Part shown: one piece after another, positions 10,701 to 22,639 of the stretch
How the letters are laid out: each line of letters begins with the position of its first letter
Numbering within the stretch: the stretch's first letter is position 1
Source of the DNA: Linum tenue
Lineage: Eukaryota > Streptophyta > Magnoliopsida > Malpighiales > Linaceae
Direction of reading: 5' to 3'
Assembly (NCBI GenBank): GCA_946122785.1
Contig: CAMGYJ010000011.1
Coordinates: forward strand, 38,652,513-38,716,512
Length of the DNA stretch: 64,000 bases
Position numbers and translations under genes: made by a program
The notes under the pieces: generated by a model
What the model was told of the DNA's origin: nothing
Database searches by the model: none
Seen by the model: only the letters and a program-made list of their open reading frames with translations

Positions 10701-12142
10701 TTATTTATAGTATTTGAAAGAAACTAACCTCTAGTGTTTGACTAATTTGGAAATCTATTACCTCCTTGTTTGTTTTTTATTTTGTAGGAATCGTACTCGA
10801 GGGAAACATTGTAAGGCATCCAAGGCGAGAATAGTTGAAGCCTCACTTGAAAAAAGATGGACAAAAAAGCATTAAAGTTTGAAGAAAGCAACATTGACCA
10901 TCTCCCACTATGTCAACAAAGGGTTCATGTCGATTAGAGTAGAGAGACATCATATCAAAAAGAGAAAAAGCTACTACGAGAAAAATATGGAGATAACCCT
11001 ACTATAGTGGAGATGACACAAGTTTTAGACTTTCTCGATGCAAGATGCTAGATCAAGTCAAGACTTCCTAGGAGCATCGATGCTAGCATCCAAGAAGTAG
11101 GGTCAAGCAATTACTAAAAGATGTTCATATCATCCAGGAGCCTCCCGAAGCCAATCAAGGAAGTTTCAATAAAGTGCGTGAAGGTTTTGAAGATATCAAG
11201 GTGCAATAAGGGCTTATGTAGAATAAAGATTTCATGGACCACGAAGAAAAGGAATATCATCTCAATGCTAGCAACCCATAAGAGGAAGAGATCACGGAGC
11301 ATGGAGAGGAGGATCAAAATGAGGCCAAGAGTTCAAGGAAGAAGAACCAGGTAAGAGAACCCTTCAAGAAGATGAAAAATAATGAAGAAAGCTACTCACA
11401 ACTCGACGAAAGCATCTTACAAGCCATGGAGACCATGATCGAGCATCTTCAACCTATCAAAGAAGAGAATGATGATCAACCTATCAAAAAACCTCAAGAA
11501 GAAAAAGATCATTTGGAGACTAACGCATTTGATGATGATCTTACAACCTCTGAACAAGGAGAGAATGAGATACAACCCATAGGAGTAGCAATGGAGGAAT
11601 AAGTATGCTCTATTGAAGACCTTACACTAATCCAAATCTTTTTGGATTCATGGGACGAGGTTGAAGACTTCACAACCCTTGAAGGATTTGAACACTTTGT
11701 ACGCCCTCTTCAATTGGAATCCAAAAGTACCATTGTCACGATTGTTTCTACGGATCGAGAAATTGGACGAATGAAAAAGCAAGAAAAAAACTAATAACAA
11801 ACACGAAACTTGGATTTACGTGGCTCACTAACACAATTTGTGTTAGCTAGTCCACGAGCAGGACAGAACTATTTTCACTATACTTAGAGGAGATACAAAT
11901 TACAGAGAAGTATGTGAAGTATTTATAGTACTTCTATATGTGGTCTAACCCTAATCCAAAATGGTAAAATAATAAGGTTACAACCGATCCCATAATAGAA
12001 AACCAAATGTGTATCGGCCCATACACCATGGATCGGGGGTGTTGCCTCAAGCCCCCATTGGGGGAAGCATCACTCCCACATACCTCATGAACATGGTGTT
12101 GCCCCTAGACCCCACTCGCTGAACAGGCAGCGAGACCTCCGT
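10701..12142 (+). mobile_element. E4 internal region, first part
   Basis: Purine-rich internal DNA of E4 with short acidic/basic frames but no recognised domain. The frame at 11372-11602 (76 residues) is Glu/Gln/Asp-rich. From about 11740 to 12142 the sequence changes character and includes ATTTACGTGGCTCAC and a hairpin GCCCCCATTGGGGG. This may be a further old insertion that I could not classify. Confidence 0.45.
11372..11602 (+). pseudogene. Acidic gag-like remnant in E4
   Basis: A 76-residue frame rich in Glu, Asp and Gln, with repeats of the type PIKxxxxDQPIKKPQEEKD. A similar style of sequence recurs at 12892-13299 in the same element. It has no zinc knuckle, protease or RT motif. By position between primer-binding site and 3' LTR it could be a degraded gag-like frame of a non-autonomous element. 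Function is unknown. Confidence 0.35.
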
Positions 12143-12157
12143 AACTTTCAGTCGTAG
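12143..12157. repeat. Left target-site duplication of a LINE insertion
   Basis: AACTTTCAGTCGTAG, repeated exactly at 12751-12765. A 15-bp direct duplication flanking an A-tailed insert is diagnostic of target-primed LINE integration. Confidence 0.85.
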
Positions 12158-12750
12158 GCTGGAAATCTGAAACGCCTGTCAGTTTTAGTGATTGGATGGT
12201 CTACTGCATCTTCCATGTTGTTTGTTGGCAAGTTTGGCTTGAAAGAAATAAGCGTATGTTCCAAGACACTTTTAATGAGGCTAAGGTTGTCTCTCAGAAG
12301 GCGATCAGATCAACGGTCGAGTGGCTTGTTTCAAATGGAAAAATCAGCAGGGAGCAGGGATGCAATTGGTTGAGATCGTTGTATGTTGGGCAGAGCTAAG
12401 TCTGGTGCTCCTTTTCCAGGTTTTCCTTTTGCTGGCTGCTGGTCGAGTGTCTCTTCGGTGAGGCGTTGTCAGTCCGTGGGGGTGCTCTTTTCATGGCGGA
12501 CCTGCTTGGCCTTGTTTGCTCTTCTTCTTCCTGTTCTTTGTTGTTCGTCTGTTTGTCTTTTTTCCCTTCTTCTTGTTCTGGTTCCTGTTTCTCTTTCTGG
12601 GCCGCTTTGGTCGTGTCTGGGAGTAGGGGCCTCCTGGTGGGCTTAACTCTCGTTGTTGTTGTTGTTTTTGGTCAGCACACCTCGTGCTGCGTGTTTATGT
12701 ACCCTCTCGTTTTGGTTCTGTTTAATTGATTCTCTCACCATTATCAAAAA
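12158..12750 (+). mobile_element. 5'-truncated LINE fragment
   Basis: About 590 bases between exact 15-bp duplications. It comprises the end of ORF2 (12196-12399), a T/C-rich 3' untranslated region and a terminal TATCAAAAA. The 3' sequence differs from that of the LINE at 1800-2363, so these are different LINE families. Confidence 0.8.
12196..12399 (+). pseudogene. LINE ORF2 C-terminal tail (zf-RVT-type region)
   Basis: A 67-residue frame with CWQVWLERNKRMFQ, the conserved tryptophan-rich end of the zinc-binding region downstream of reverse transcriptase in plant L1-type LINEs and their relatives. Nothing upstream of it survives, because the copy was 5' truncated on insertion. It ends with a normal stop followed by the LINE 3' region. 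It has no independent function. Confidence 0.65.
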
Positions 12751-12765
12751 AACTTTCAGTCGTAG
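12751..12765. repeat. Right target-site duplication of the LINE insertion
   Basis: Exact copy of 12143-12157, immediately after the short A tail. Confidence 0.85.
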
Positions 12766-15123
12766 CTAGATAGTCTGATTCAAGTCATATCAACACCACC
12801 TACCAAGGCGTTCACCATTAGAAACATCCAGGAGGAAGAGTTCGAGTATGATAACTCCCCTAAAACTTTTGTTCGAAGTTCAACCAAACTTTTGGAACCG
12901 GGAACTAAAGAAGAGATTTATTTGGAGGAGAATTCAAACAAGGATGATCAACCTCAAATGGATAATGAAGGAAATAAACCACTAGAGGAGCAACCATCTC
13001 AACCCATCCAACAAAAGAAGGAACTTCAAGATGAGTCACCTATCAGAAATGCTTATGACCAGACCAACATGGAGTCCAACCTAGGAGAGGAGAAATATGC
13101 CTCCACCATCAAAGATATCATGGAGGATTTCATCAATGAAGAGTATCAACTAGCTCAATGGAGGAAACTTCAAGCCACACCCTTCAAGAGGTTAACTCGA
13201 GTAGGGAGGAGGAAATCGACGAAGACTGGAATTTCAATGTTAGAGAAGAAGGAACCTTTACACCATCCTATAAAACAATGGAGGAAGATAAAGGAGTAGC
13301 CATCCCACCTATCTCAAGCAATAAAGCTCTATGCATAGAAGAAGCGAGTTTTAAAGTGGATGGACCCCGTCAGGATCCCTTACACCATCTTCTCAAAGTT
13401 GTGCACAAAATTTTGAACAAGAAGAGTTCAAAATTTGAAAGGGCACTCTTGGTGAAAATATGGAGAATAATATACCTAAATTTGGAGACCATGAAGACGA
13501 TTTCAAAATTCTGGTGGAGATACATCAAGGAGTCAAGCCAGGTCTCAATCAACTACTTGGTGAGGATCACTGTGCATCATTTTGGGAGTGCCATGAGACT
13601 GTCGCTTCATATCTAACCCAAAGAAGGAATACATGAGTCCCTCCTTAATTTTTTACCTCTACCACATACCTAAAATTCAATATCAGAAGTGCAGGGTAAA
13701 AGGTGAATGGTGGAGACTAAGGTGTCTACTCATGCATGATACACCTAAAAGCCCAAAGAAGAAGAAAGATGGTACACACTTGGATCCTTCAATTAAAATT
13801 ATGGGATTCAAAGAATCCCTAAGTTGGATACCTTGAAGGATTAGGAGAAATTCCTAGCTCAAAGGCATAAAAGAAAGAGCGCTTTATGGGAGGCAACCCA
13901 TGCATGACATGCAACTTAATGATGTAAAATGAAAGTGCTAACAAGGAGGCATCTCGGATTTCAAATTCTTAATCATCTTCATATGCATCATGTTCTCTCC
14001 TCTTTGGACATGCTTTTAGTATCGAGGTAAGTACCCACAAGCTTTAGATATGATTTAGGAGGCTTTCATTTTGTTTGAATCGAAATGTGATATTTCTACA
14101 TATGTCAAACAAATCTGAAGTATTAAATGGCATGCTTTTATGATTACTACTACCTGATTATGTGACTTATGCTCAATCAATACTTGCGTGATTAGAATAG
14201 ATGATAATTTCATCCATCACCTCTTATGAGCTTCAACGTTTTCTATCCACCTATGTGCTTCAATGTCTTAATAAGATGGATGGTTAATCTAAACTCTATT
14301 TTTATGAGCTTGCATACTTCTTATTATTAAGTGCTTCAGTGCACTATGAGTTTAGATAATTCTACCATTAGCTCCCTATTATAATCAATGCTTATTATAG
14401 AAAAGGTTCACATAGTTAGCTCATAGAAGAGGCCATATTTTAGAGTGTGGGGTAGACCTAAAACTGGAATTGTTTGCTACGAGATGCCTTCTATGGATAG
14501 ATGTGGTGTAAATTGATGATTGATTTTGTTGCTGTACTTTCATATTCATGTTGATTAGGAGAAGCACTTGTTCTCTCCCCGTTTTGTTGCTTTTATATTT
14601 GTTTTTTATTTTTGTTGAAATCCATAGTAAAATAAATGAAGAAATGAAGCAAGGAGATCAAAGATGCTGAAATTGACGAATCCCTCAAGAACAAGAGGAG
14701 AAAACTCAGAATTGGAGAAGGAAAAAAGTGATGTTCCCACCAAATGCACCACCCCCGCTAGGAAACCAACCCATCCACCGCAAGATTTCCTTTTCCAACA
14801 CCATGAGGGATGCAAGATGGACCATCTCCAAGAAGAAGAAAGGAGGCGTCTAGACCTGATGCTACCCTACTGCTACCACCTGTCCCGCCTTTTCCTTCTG
14901 CTACATGAAAAAGGACTTGAAAAGGTTTGAATTTGAGAAGAAAAATAGTGGTGGTTCCCACCGGCGCCCACCGGATGCTCATCTATAAAAGAGAGGGAAA
15001 ACCCTATTAATTTTCCTCACATCAAATCACAAAGAAAAAGAGCATCCAGAGCTATATATCGGTGAAGCAACTCGTTGGACATCCATTCAAGGAGATTTTT
15101 CAAGGAAGGAGGAGTTGTGAAGA
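12766..15123 (+). mobile_element. E4 internal region, second part
   Basis: This continues the E4 internal DNA after the LINE. It includes an acidic frame (12892-13299), the family motif GGGAGGCAACCCATG (about 13889) and a TATA-like box CTATAAAAGAGAGG near 14982. Other frames are short and lack recognisable domains. Confidence 0.45.
12892..13299 (+). pseudogene. Glu/Gln-rich gag-like remnant in E4
   Basis: A 135-residue frame, strongly acidic in its first 100 residues and basic at the end, similar in style to the frame at 11372-11602. An overlapping frame (13158-13616) continues in another phase, suggesting a frameshift. I recognise no domain. Position and composition suggest the remains of a structural (gag-like) protein of this non-autonomous element. 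It could also be a captured host fragment. Confidence 0.3.
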
Positions 15124-15704
15124 CACTACAACAAATTCGGTATATTATGATGATGCAATTTTTTCATATTAGATACCCATTTTGTCATATTATACCTAAT
15201 ATGACAAAAGGTGGTGTTACAAAGGTTTGTCATTTTATCTCCGTCAGGATAGATCAAATGTGACAAAAATTTAAAACAAGTTCGTCATATTTGCTTTCAG
15301 TATAGCTGAGGTTCTGGGTAGTCTATTGTGACAAACAGAGATGTTATGACGACATATTTTGTCATTACGGTTGTCATAATATGGTGATTTTAGAATAACC
15401 GACACATTATAAATTAAAAAAACTTTCGGCGTACCCAGATCGTGGCCTGGATCTTTGCCAAAGAAGATATGTTTCAAGTTTTGGATTTTGTCAAGGAGCT
15501 CCACGCTCATTCAATTAATGACAAAATAAAAATTTCGTTCAAGCAACAACCACTTAATAAAAAAACCCAGATATGCAAGGGGTACAAACGACAAAGAAGA
15601 TTACAAATGGTGAGAGCTCGATAAGATGACATTCAACTGCGGAATAATTGAAGAAAGTCGTCGGAAAACTCCAAACAACCTAGAACCCCAAAAATATTCT
15701 CGAT

Positions 15705-16330
15705 TTGCTCGCCATAGTAGAGGATGAAAGGAAAAGCTCGAACAGAGAGCTCAATTCCCGATCTGGAAGCAGCGGAGGAATGGAAGAGGAAGAAGATGCC
15801 TTCGGATGGACAGGGACAATGTCACTACCACGCAGCACCTCGCCATCGCCGCTAGACTGCGCCCGCTGCAACTCCTCCCTCCGATTCCGGCATTGAACCA
15901 GATCCGGTCTCCACCTCTATTCTCTTTCCAACCTCACGATCAGCACCCTAAAACGGAAAAAACATAATAAGCATCAATAAAAATAAAATCGAACAAATAA
16001 ACCTAATATGCATGAGGCAATCTTACCGGGACCATGACCTATCTAGTCGAATCTGAGCTTCCTGCCAGCGACGGAAAAGAAAGGTAAAAGAGGCCGAGAT
16101 GGATAAGAAGACGAGAAAATGACGGTAGTGGACCTCGTTATCATCGTTGTTGTCCGCACGTTGTCTCTATTGGCCTGGCCGGAAGAAGAAAAGAGGAAGA
16201 AGAGCAAGAGTGAGCCAGGGTTTTATTTTTCTACAGTAGGAAGGGGGATTTAATTGTTGGCAGAAGGAGAAGAAGGAAGAGAGAGAGAGAGAGAGAGAGG
16301 CAATGAGTGGGGAAGGTCAGCGCGATTTAA
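15705..16330 (-). other. Minus-strand spliced leader-like unit inside the CACTA element
   Basis: Read on the minus strand, this resembles the 5' end of a plant transcript. A CT-rich stretch (the (GA)n tract at about 16275-16300 on the plus strand) leads into a possible leader. A good intron follows: donor CCCG|GTAAGA at 16027/16026 and acceptor TTTTAG|GGTG at 15948, 79 bp, T-rich before the acceptor. Downstream frames are short. It is either the residue of the element's own transposase gene or a captured host 5' exon. I cannot say which. Confidence 0.4.
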
Positions 16331-16436
16331 TTTGGGGAGGGATTTTTGGGGAGAGATTGAGCGGGTGGGGAGAGGTAATTTGGGCGCCCACTAAAAAATT
16401 TGAATTTTTCAATTTTGAGCCAAAAATGAAATCACT

Positions 16437-16505
16437 ATATTATGACGAACATGCCTTTTGTCAAAGCCGAAACCACTATATTATGACGAACATGCCTTTA
16501 TGTCA
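16437..16505. repeat. Direct repeat in the CACTA subterminal region
   Basis: The unit ACTATATTATGACGAACATG is present twice, about 45 bases apart, each followed by CC-TTT and a TGTCA motif. It fits a duplicated transposase-binding block. Confidence 0.7.
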
Positions 16506-16843
16506 GCTCCTCGTGGGAGTATTGCTATCTATTGTGACAAAATACTTTGTCAAGTAAATAATTAAGGAAGTCATATTAAAGCTACACTGAAGATATCATT
16601 TGTCACTTTGTGTCTCTTACATCCAAATATAGGATACTTATTGTGACAAATTTAATTGTGACACGAAATATTTGTCACATTACTCACCTTAAATGACGAC
16701 TTATTCTGACAACAATTATTTTGTCACATTAGGAATACCAAATATGACATTTATTATTTTTGTCATATTACCATACCTATTGTGACAAATAAAAAATGAA
16801 AAAAATAAAAAATTTGTCCTAATAGGCCGAATTTGTTGTAGTG

Positions 16844-18814
16844 ACCCATCCTAGTGAGATAGTGGAGGAAAGAGAAGGAGCATCAACAAAAGGAAGTAAG
16901 AGGGAGAAAGCCATCCAGAGAGATTGGGAACGAGGAAGAAGACATTACTGTCTGCTCAAGCCCATGCAATAGAGACATCTCAAGCCAAGAAGGAGGAAAA
17001 CGACGATGACACAACCTCGATAAAGGAGATGGCCATCCATGAAGAATCCTCCTAACAAAACAACGTGATGCAAAGATTGATATATGCTTTACGAGAAGAA
17101 GAGAGTTTCATTGAAGATAAGAAGAAGCAACCCATTAAGGATGATGATTTTGCGGAGAATGAAAAGACAAAGCTAGAGATAGAGATCAAGACTCGATCTT
17201 GATCTCTATATGAGGTTTCCTTACGTGCAACATATCATCACTATCATGAGGACCTGTAATGGGGAGACAGATTGAAAGAAGCTCGACCAACTCCGGATTT
17301 GAAGCTAGCACAAATGGCACTCAAGATAGCTACTACAAGGACAAAGTCACTGTTAGAGAAGATCGAAGAGCTGGAGTATGAAGTATCCAAGGACTTCCAA
17401 AATATCATACGCCAAATTGGATTATTCCATATTCTATGGAGACAACCATGATGAATGCAATTGGATGGATGATGAAGGAACGTCAGAACTCGATTAGCCA
17501 TCTGATGAGGGAATGTTCTTTGAATGGGAGTAACATCTATCCCTTTTTTCTTGGATTATGTGCTTTTTTTTGTTGATTTTTAATCTCCCTAAATATGATG
17601 AGTTCTAGTAGCCAAGCCCCTACTTTTCGAAATTTGATTGACAAGTTGAGCAATATATTTTCAAATTGTTCCATAGCTCACTATCTTTTAGTCCATTGAG
17701 GACAATGTCCATTTTAAAATGTGAGGTGGATCTGGGTGTTACATGTTACTTGATTATGCTTGATACATGACATATATTTAGTCATTCAATTGATAAGTTT
17801 TATCTAAATCACTAGTTATGATCTATGTGAACAATTTTCAAAATTTATAAAGATGTTTTCCATCGAATGACGTTTTACTTTGAATCAATGATTTTAGGGA
17901 ATGTCATTTAATGTGGGGATTATAGTGTAGTGACTGGGATTTGATACGTTTGAATGTTATATTGTTTGTTCTATTCAATGATTTCCTCCAATGCAAAAGA
18001 GTCTCTTGTTTTCAAAAGTTTCCAAGGAGTGAATTGTAACTTTAGAAAAATGTAAAAATTTCTACCCATCAAGACAATGTTTTCATTCGAAATTTTTCCA
18101 TGCTATGTTGAGAAATAGAGTGTGGGGTAAGCTCAACGTGTGAGCCGTTTTTTCATTGTACCAAATTGAGTTTTGGAAGAGATACTAGTTGAGCTTTAGT
18201 GGGGAAGTCCTGCTAGGTGATGCTAGTTCCTCTCGATTACAAGTAAAGTTTCCACCCGTTGAATTGATTTCTAACATGAGGATGTTTTCATGCGAGGACG
18301 GATAAAACTTCCGACACCCTTACTTTCATTGAACCTCAACAGGAGTAGACGAAAAAGAGTTCTAAGCTCTTGCTCGACCAATAAGGATAAAGTTCGAAAG
18401 GAACTTTCCACTAAAAGAAGAACTTTGAAAAAGAAAAAAAATATAGATGTTTGCAAGAGATGAAAAATGGAAAATGATAAAAAAGAGTTTGTGTTAGATT
18501 AAGAAAAATTGCTTCAAAGAAATGTCAAGTTGGTAGACAGAATTCAAAGCTTAAATGTTTATCAAAAGTTTCACCCTTATATTTTGAGACTCTAATGCAT
18601 GGTTAGTAGTAGTTGCTTGGTTTAAGTCGTATGATGTTCTTGCATGTTGATGTGGTATGGACTCTCTCGTGCTATTGTTGACCTTGTAAGTTACTTATGA
18701 TCCACTACCTAATATCGGGGTTGAGTGATGTTCTTTGGTGTTCATTGAGTTGATGTTCTTTGGATTAATTCGCATGAAGTTCTGGCATATTTAGTGGTTT
18801 TGATTATATTCTAA
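16844..18814 (+). mobile_element. E4 internal region, third part (non-coding)
   Basis: AT-rich internal DNA without convincing genes. It contains GAGGACAATGTCCA with AATGTGAGGTGG (about 17697-17735) and AGAGTGTGGGGTAAGC (about 18117). These are motif types that precede the polypurine tract in Athila-like elements and suggest degenerate or duplicated 3' untranslated sequence. Confidence 0.45.
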
Positions 18815-20097
18815 GCAAAATACACTTGTATAGCCATAACTTTCATGTTTGTGACATATATAGCCATAACTATATGATTACAAAAAATAGCCAATTATGT
18901 CCATTAGTTTAACGGTGTAACTTAACAGTCTGGCTGGACTGACGGAAATGCTGATATGACGATATTTCGTCGAACACTTGGATTAACAAAACAAATATAT
19001 ATAACATAAATGCGATTTTCTGATTTAATAAAATGATAAATAAAATAAAACACAAAAGCAATATTTCGTCGCCCACTACCCCTCATCACCTACCCATTAC
19101 CCAACAACCCCACCCTAAATCGAAGAAAAGAAAACCCTTACGGGCCCGCCGCCGCCAACATCATCTTTATCCCTCCTTTCCTCCACTTGATCGAGAATCG
19201 TCAAGATTGAGATCGAATTCACAGAGATCCGAAATTTCCAAAATCTACTTTTCAACGCCATTGTTGTCTTCTTCTATTCTTCCTATTCAACACTTGCTCC
19301 ATGTCCCTTCTTTCTCTCCTCAATGAATAGTGCAGGTGAAACCGAGCTTCGATTTCCAGGACGGCGATGGCAGCCCGACATTAACACAATAGGAGCTGGC
19401 GGATCTGTCATTGGCGACTGGATGCGGAGGTGACACAACAACAGTGGCGGGATGAGGGCGCTGACTGCGCTGACAGAGGAAGAGGTGGTTTTAAGATGAG
19501 GGTGCTGACGATGTTGGTAGAGGAAGAGGCAATTCTGGCACTGACGGTTTTCCTGCGGTGGGTTTAATAAGGGGAGTCGATCCGACTTTGGTGGTAGACG
19601 ATGCATGAAGGGGGTGACGGATGGGTTTTTTGTTAGTGAACTTTATAGATCTGGGGACGGGAATGGTCTATAGGGTCGAAAAAAGTAGATTTGTGGAGGT
19701 TTGGTGGTTGTAGGAGATGCCTTGTCGCCGCTCGTGAAGCCACTGTCGCTACTGCTGGAGAATCAAAACCAGAGGAGGCTGGCGGCGGACAGGTGGTGGG
19801 AGGGCGAGAGGAAACAGAAATTAATTAATTAATTTTTATTTATTTTTAAATTAAAATATGACATGGCATCTATGTGGCAAGCGTTACTGAGTTGTCAATG
19901 ACGTGTCCGACGATTGGGCATTTTAGTCAGCCTAATGTTAACCTAAATGACGGAATCTCGAACACCATTAATGTTGGTAACGAAAATGGCTAGATTTTGT
20001 CATACAACATTCAAAATTTTGGCTATTTTTTGTTTCCGATAGCTATGGCTATATTTTTCACAAACGTAAAAGTTGTGGCTATGAAAGTGTATTTTGC
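18815..20097. mobile_element. Mutator-like non-autonomous element with ~75-bp inverted ends
   Basis: The left end starts GCAAAATACACTTGTATAGCC and the right end, read inverted, starts GCAAAATACACTTTCATAGCC. The two stay alignable for roughly 75 bases around a repeated TATAGCCATAAC theme. The interior (about 19033-19800) is GC-richer than the surroundings, with short open frames on both strands, and may be captured host DNA. The flanks show only a partial target duplication. No transposase is present. Assignment to Mutator-like is by end structure only. Confidence 0.55.
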
Positions 20098-20141
20098 CAA
20101 TATTTAATCTGAAATTCATAACTCAATGATATATGAGCTTA

Positions 20142-21061
20142 TGATAGATCTTGAGTGTGTTTCTTTACTATTTGGTGCCTTTATGGTATTGTTTCATGTT
20201 ACTCAAGATTATAAACCACTCAAGACAAATATGTATTACGAAGGCACCCAATGATCAAAAGGAGGATGAGAATACAAGCTCATGGCCGAAACGAAGATTG
20301 ATTATGACACCGGAAGCTCAAGTTATGGACTGGAGAATAGTATTTTGAGGAGCATACGATTCAAATGAAGCCTGATTGAGTTGAAATTGCAGGAGCAGCT
20401 CCATGACCCCATGATAAAGTTGCCCCCCAAAAATGGGCCGGTTTGGAAAAGAAATGATAGTGGCAGGTCCTATTGTCGTGGCACCGCAGCTTGGCTCAAG
20501 AACTCCATGAAGCTTCTTTAACAAGTAGCTCGTCCACAAATCGAAGAAAACCGACTTTAAGTCTAATAAGAAAGGATTTGACCGACTTTTAGGAGGACAA
20601 ATACTAGAAAATCCCTTCTGTAACTAGTATAAATAGGATGCTGGGCTAGAGATTTTGTACACACTTTACAATCACTCTGACCTAGAGCACGAGTTAGAGA
20701 GGTGGGAGAGGAGGAGGAGCTTGACGAGGATGGCTTCATCATCTACTGTGATGTCTTCCAATTGTTCTTTGTATCATCTATTGCTCGAGTGTTTGATGAT
20801 AGGATTATTGAATTAGTTAGTTAATCAATGCTTATGATTCTACTAAATTCTACTATATGCATTTTGATTAGTATTATCTAGATTGTCAAGAAATTACCAT
20901 CTAGTAATACCCCATTGATGTTAGACATGTATGAGAGGAGTAGTTAACCATCCATGCATAGACTAGTATCAATCCTTGATTCTTAGATCATCGATTATGG
21001 TTCTTAGAAGTCCAAAATTAATCATGTGATATCCTAACTTCCATGTTTTTCATTGATAAGG
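20142..21061 (+). mobile_element. 3' LTR of E4 (right end cut)
   Basis: Begins TGATAGATC and contains the TATA box GTATAAATAGG (about 20629). It then shares the stretch around GATGGCTTCATCATCTAC, and later GACTAGTATCAAT, with the 5' LTR at 1661-2592 and 10207 onward. It ends abruptly at another, minus-strand LTR at 21062. This copy shows what the target site of E2 looked like before insertion. Confidence 0.6.
20630..20640 (+). promoter_or_regulatory. TATA box of the E4 LTR
   Basis: TATAAATAGG lies about 60 bases before the region shared with the 5' LTR, as expected for an LTR promoter at the U3/R border. Confidence 0.5.
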
Positions 21062-22639
21062 TGATGGCAAGAAGCAAAAACATGCATTACTTTGCTAGGG
21101 TTGTAGTAAAGTGGCTCAGTCATATTCCACGGGATCCCTAAGCTTACTATTACTTTGCTCCGAACTACTATCTAATAGAATTGGAAGTTCGGTGAGGGGC
21201 TTAACCTAATCTACTCCTAAAGGCAAAATAAACAACCAACCAAATGATTGGGAAATCGCTAGTGATGAGACGGTTGCCTAGAGTTGAATCCTCCTAGCTA
21301 TGGTTGTCAAGTAGGGTTAATGGAATGTGGTGAGTGAGCTCATTTTCATGGGCTTTCATGGTTATCCACACACCTCCGAGCATGCCTACCCTAAACCCAT
21401 ATACAGTCACCTCGATCTAGGCTATCTTATTTGGGGCATTAAGATCGTATCTCCTTTTAATGGATACTATCCACCGCCACGCCGAGGTTTTATCTCAGGT
21501 TCTATTTAGGAAGGCATTCCTATATAAATGAGTACCACTCATCAATAGGATCCTATTCATACATCTAACCTTAATTTGCTTGATGGCGCATACCCGTCTA
21601 ACTCTAAAACTCCAAATCCAGCGTAGAAGCGTAAAGTAGGCTAGTAGAGAAGATTAGGGAAACTTACCAAAACAAAATCAAACCTAGGAAAGTATAAAAT
21701 TCAGCTAGATAAACACATCCATTCATAACCCATTCATACACAACCAATAAACTAGGGTTCATCTTCCCTACACAACCATTATAGATTCAAGTAATTAGAG
21801 AGAGAAAGAAAACACAAACTATAAGAGGGGAGTGATGGAATTAAACATCTTCTCCTTGCTTGCTCCTTCTTCTTGCTCCTTGGGTAGGTTGGATCTTTAA
21901 TGAAGCTATTCCAAGGTGTTTCTATCTCTAAAACACTACAAAACCCTAACTTTCTTACTCTAGGGTGGCTCTCCCTTTACTCTCCAACGGCTCCTTTATT
22001 TATAAGCACTAGAAATCTCAGGCAAGTTCGCGGCGTGGAGACATAAGATCGCGACCGCGAACTTTCATGACACGGGCGTGATCGTTTTTCCTTAGTCTGG
22101 ACCAACGTTGTCCGCAAAGAGAGTGAGGAAACTCTCTATTCTCTCGACGATGACTCCTTCCAAATTTCATGGTCAGAACGATCCATTTCGCCGTCGGCAT
22201 CTTTCGATCTTGGCCTGCGATCTTCTGGTAATCTTCGTGGTCCATCTTCTCGGCGGGAACTTGAACCCTTCAGCTGCGATCTTTGCACTGTCTGGTCTTC
22301 TTCTTGTTTTTACACATTCTTGCCCATTTTCTCTCCATTCTTGTTCCTATGCTTCCCAACCGTGCCCGAATGAACTCTAATTGATTCCTGATCAATCCGA
22401 AATGCATGCAAGACCTGGAATTTTATCACAAACACTTGGGAAATCATAAAATATGACACATTGGGGTCGATTCCCTTATGAAAACCTTCACATCATGAAT
22501 ACCTATGCCATAATGCATGTTTTGCAAATAGGAACGAAAATGGACATAAATAACTTGATATGTGACGTAGACACGGGTGAATTAGCATGAAAATGCCTTG
22601 AGAATAGAGGCTAAATAACACCTATTTTAGGTGTTATCA
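21062..22639 (-). mobile_element. Athila-type LTR (different family), minus strand
   Basis: About 1.58 kb. On the minus strand it starts TGATAACACCTAAAATAGG and ends TTGCTTCTTGCCATCA. No 5-bp duplication flanks it (TAAGG versus GTCAG). The sequence to its right (22640 onward) therefore probably belongs to the same element, making this a 3' LTR. The only long frames are short and cryptic. Confidence 0.6.

Larger units (their letters stand above)
15124..16843. mobile_element. Non-autonomous CACTA (En/Spm) transposon
   Basis: The 1.72-kb element starts CACTACAACAAATTCGG and ends with the inverted copy CCGAATTTGTTGTAGTG. Both ends carry many subterminal TTGTCATAT/TATGACAAA and TGTGACAAA motifs, the kind of repeats that CACTA transposases bind. 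A 3-bp target duplication is expected, but the flanks read AGA and ACC, so it has decayed or the ends have shifted. No transposase is encoded. The interior has a GC-richer transcribed-looking unit on the minus strand. Confidence 0.85.

Noticed and set aside
15121..16846. 3-bp target duplication around the CACTA element
   Set aside because: The flanking triplets are AGA and ACC and do not match.
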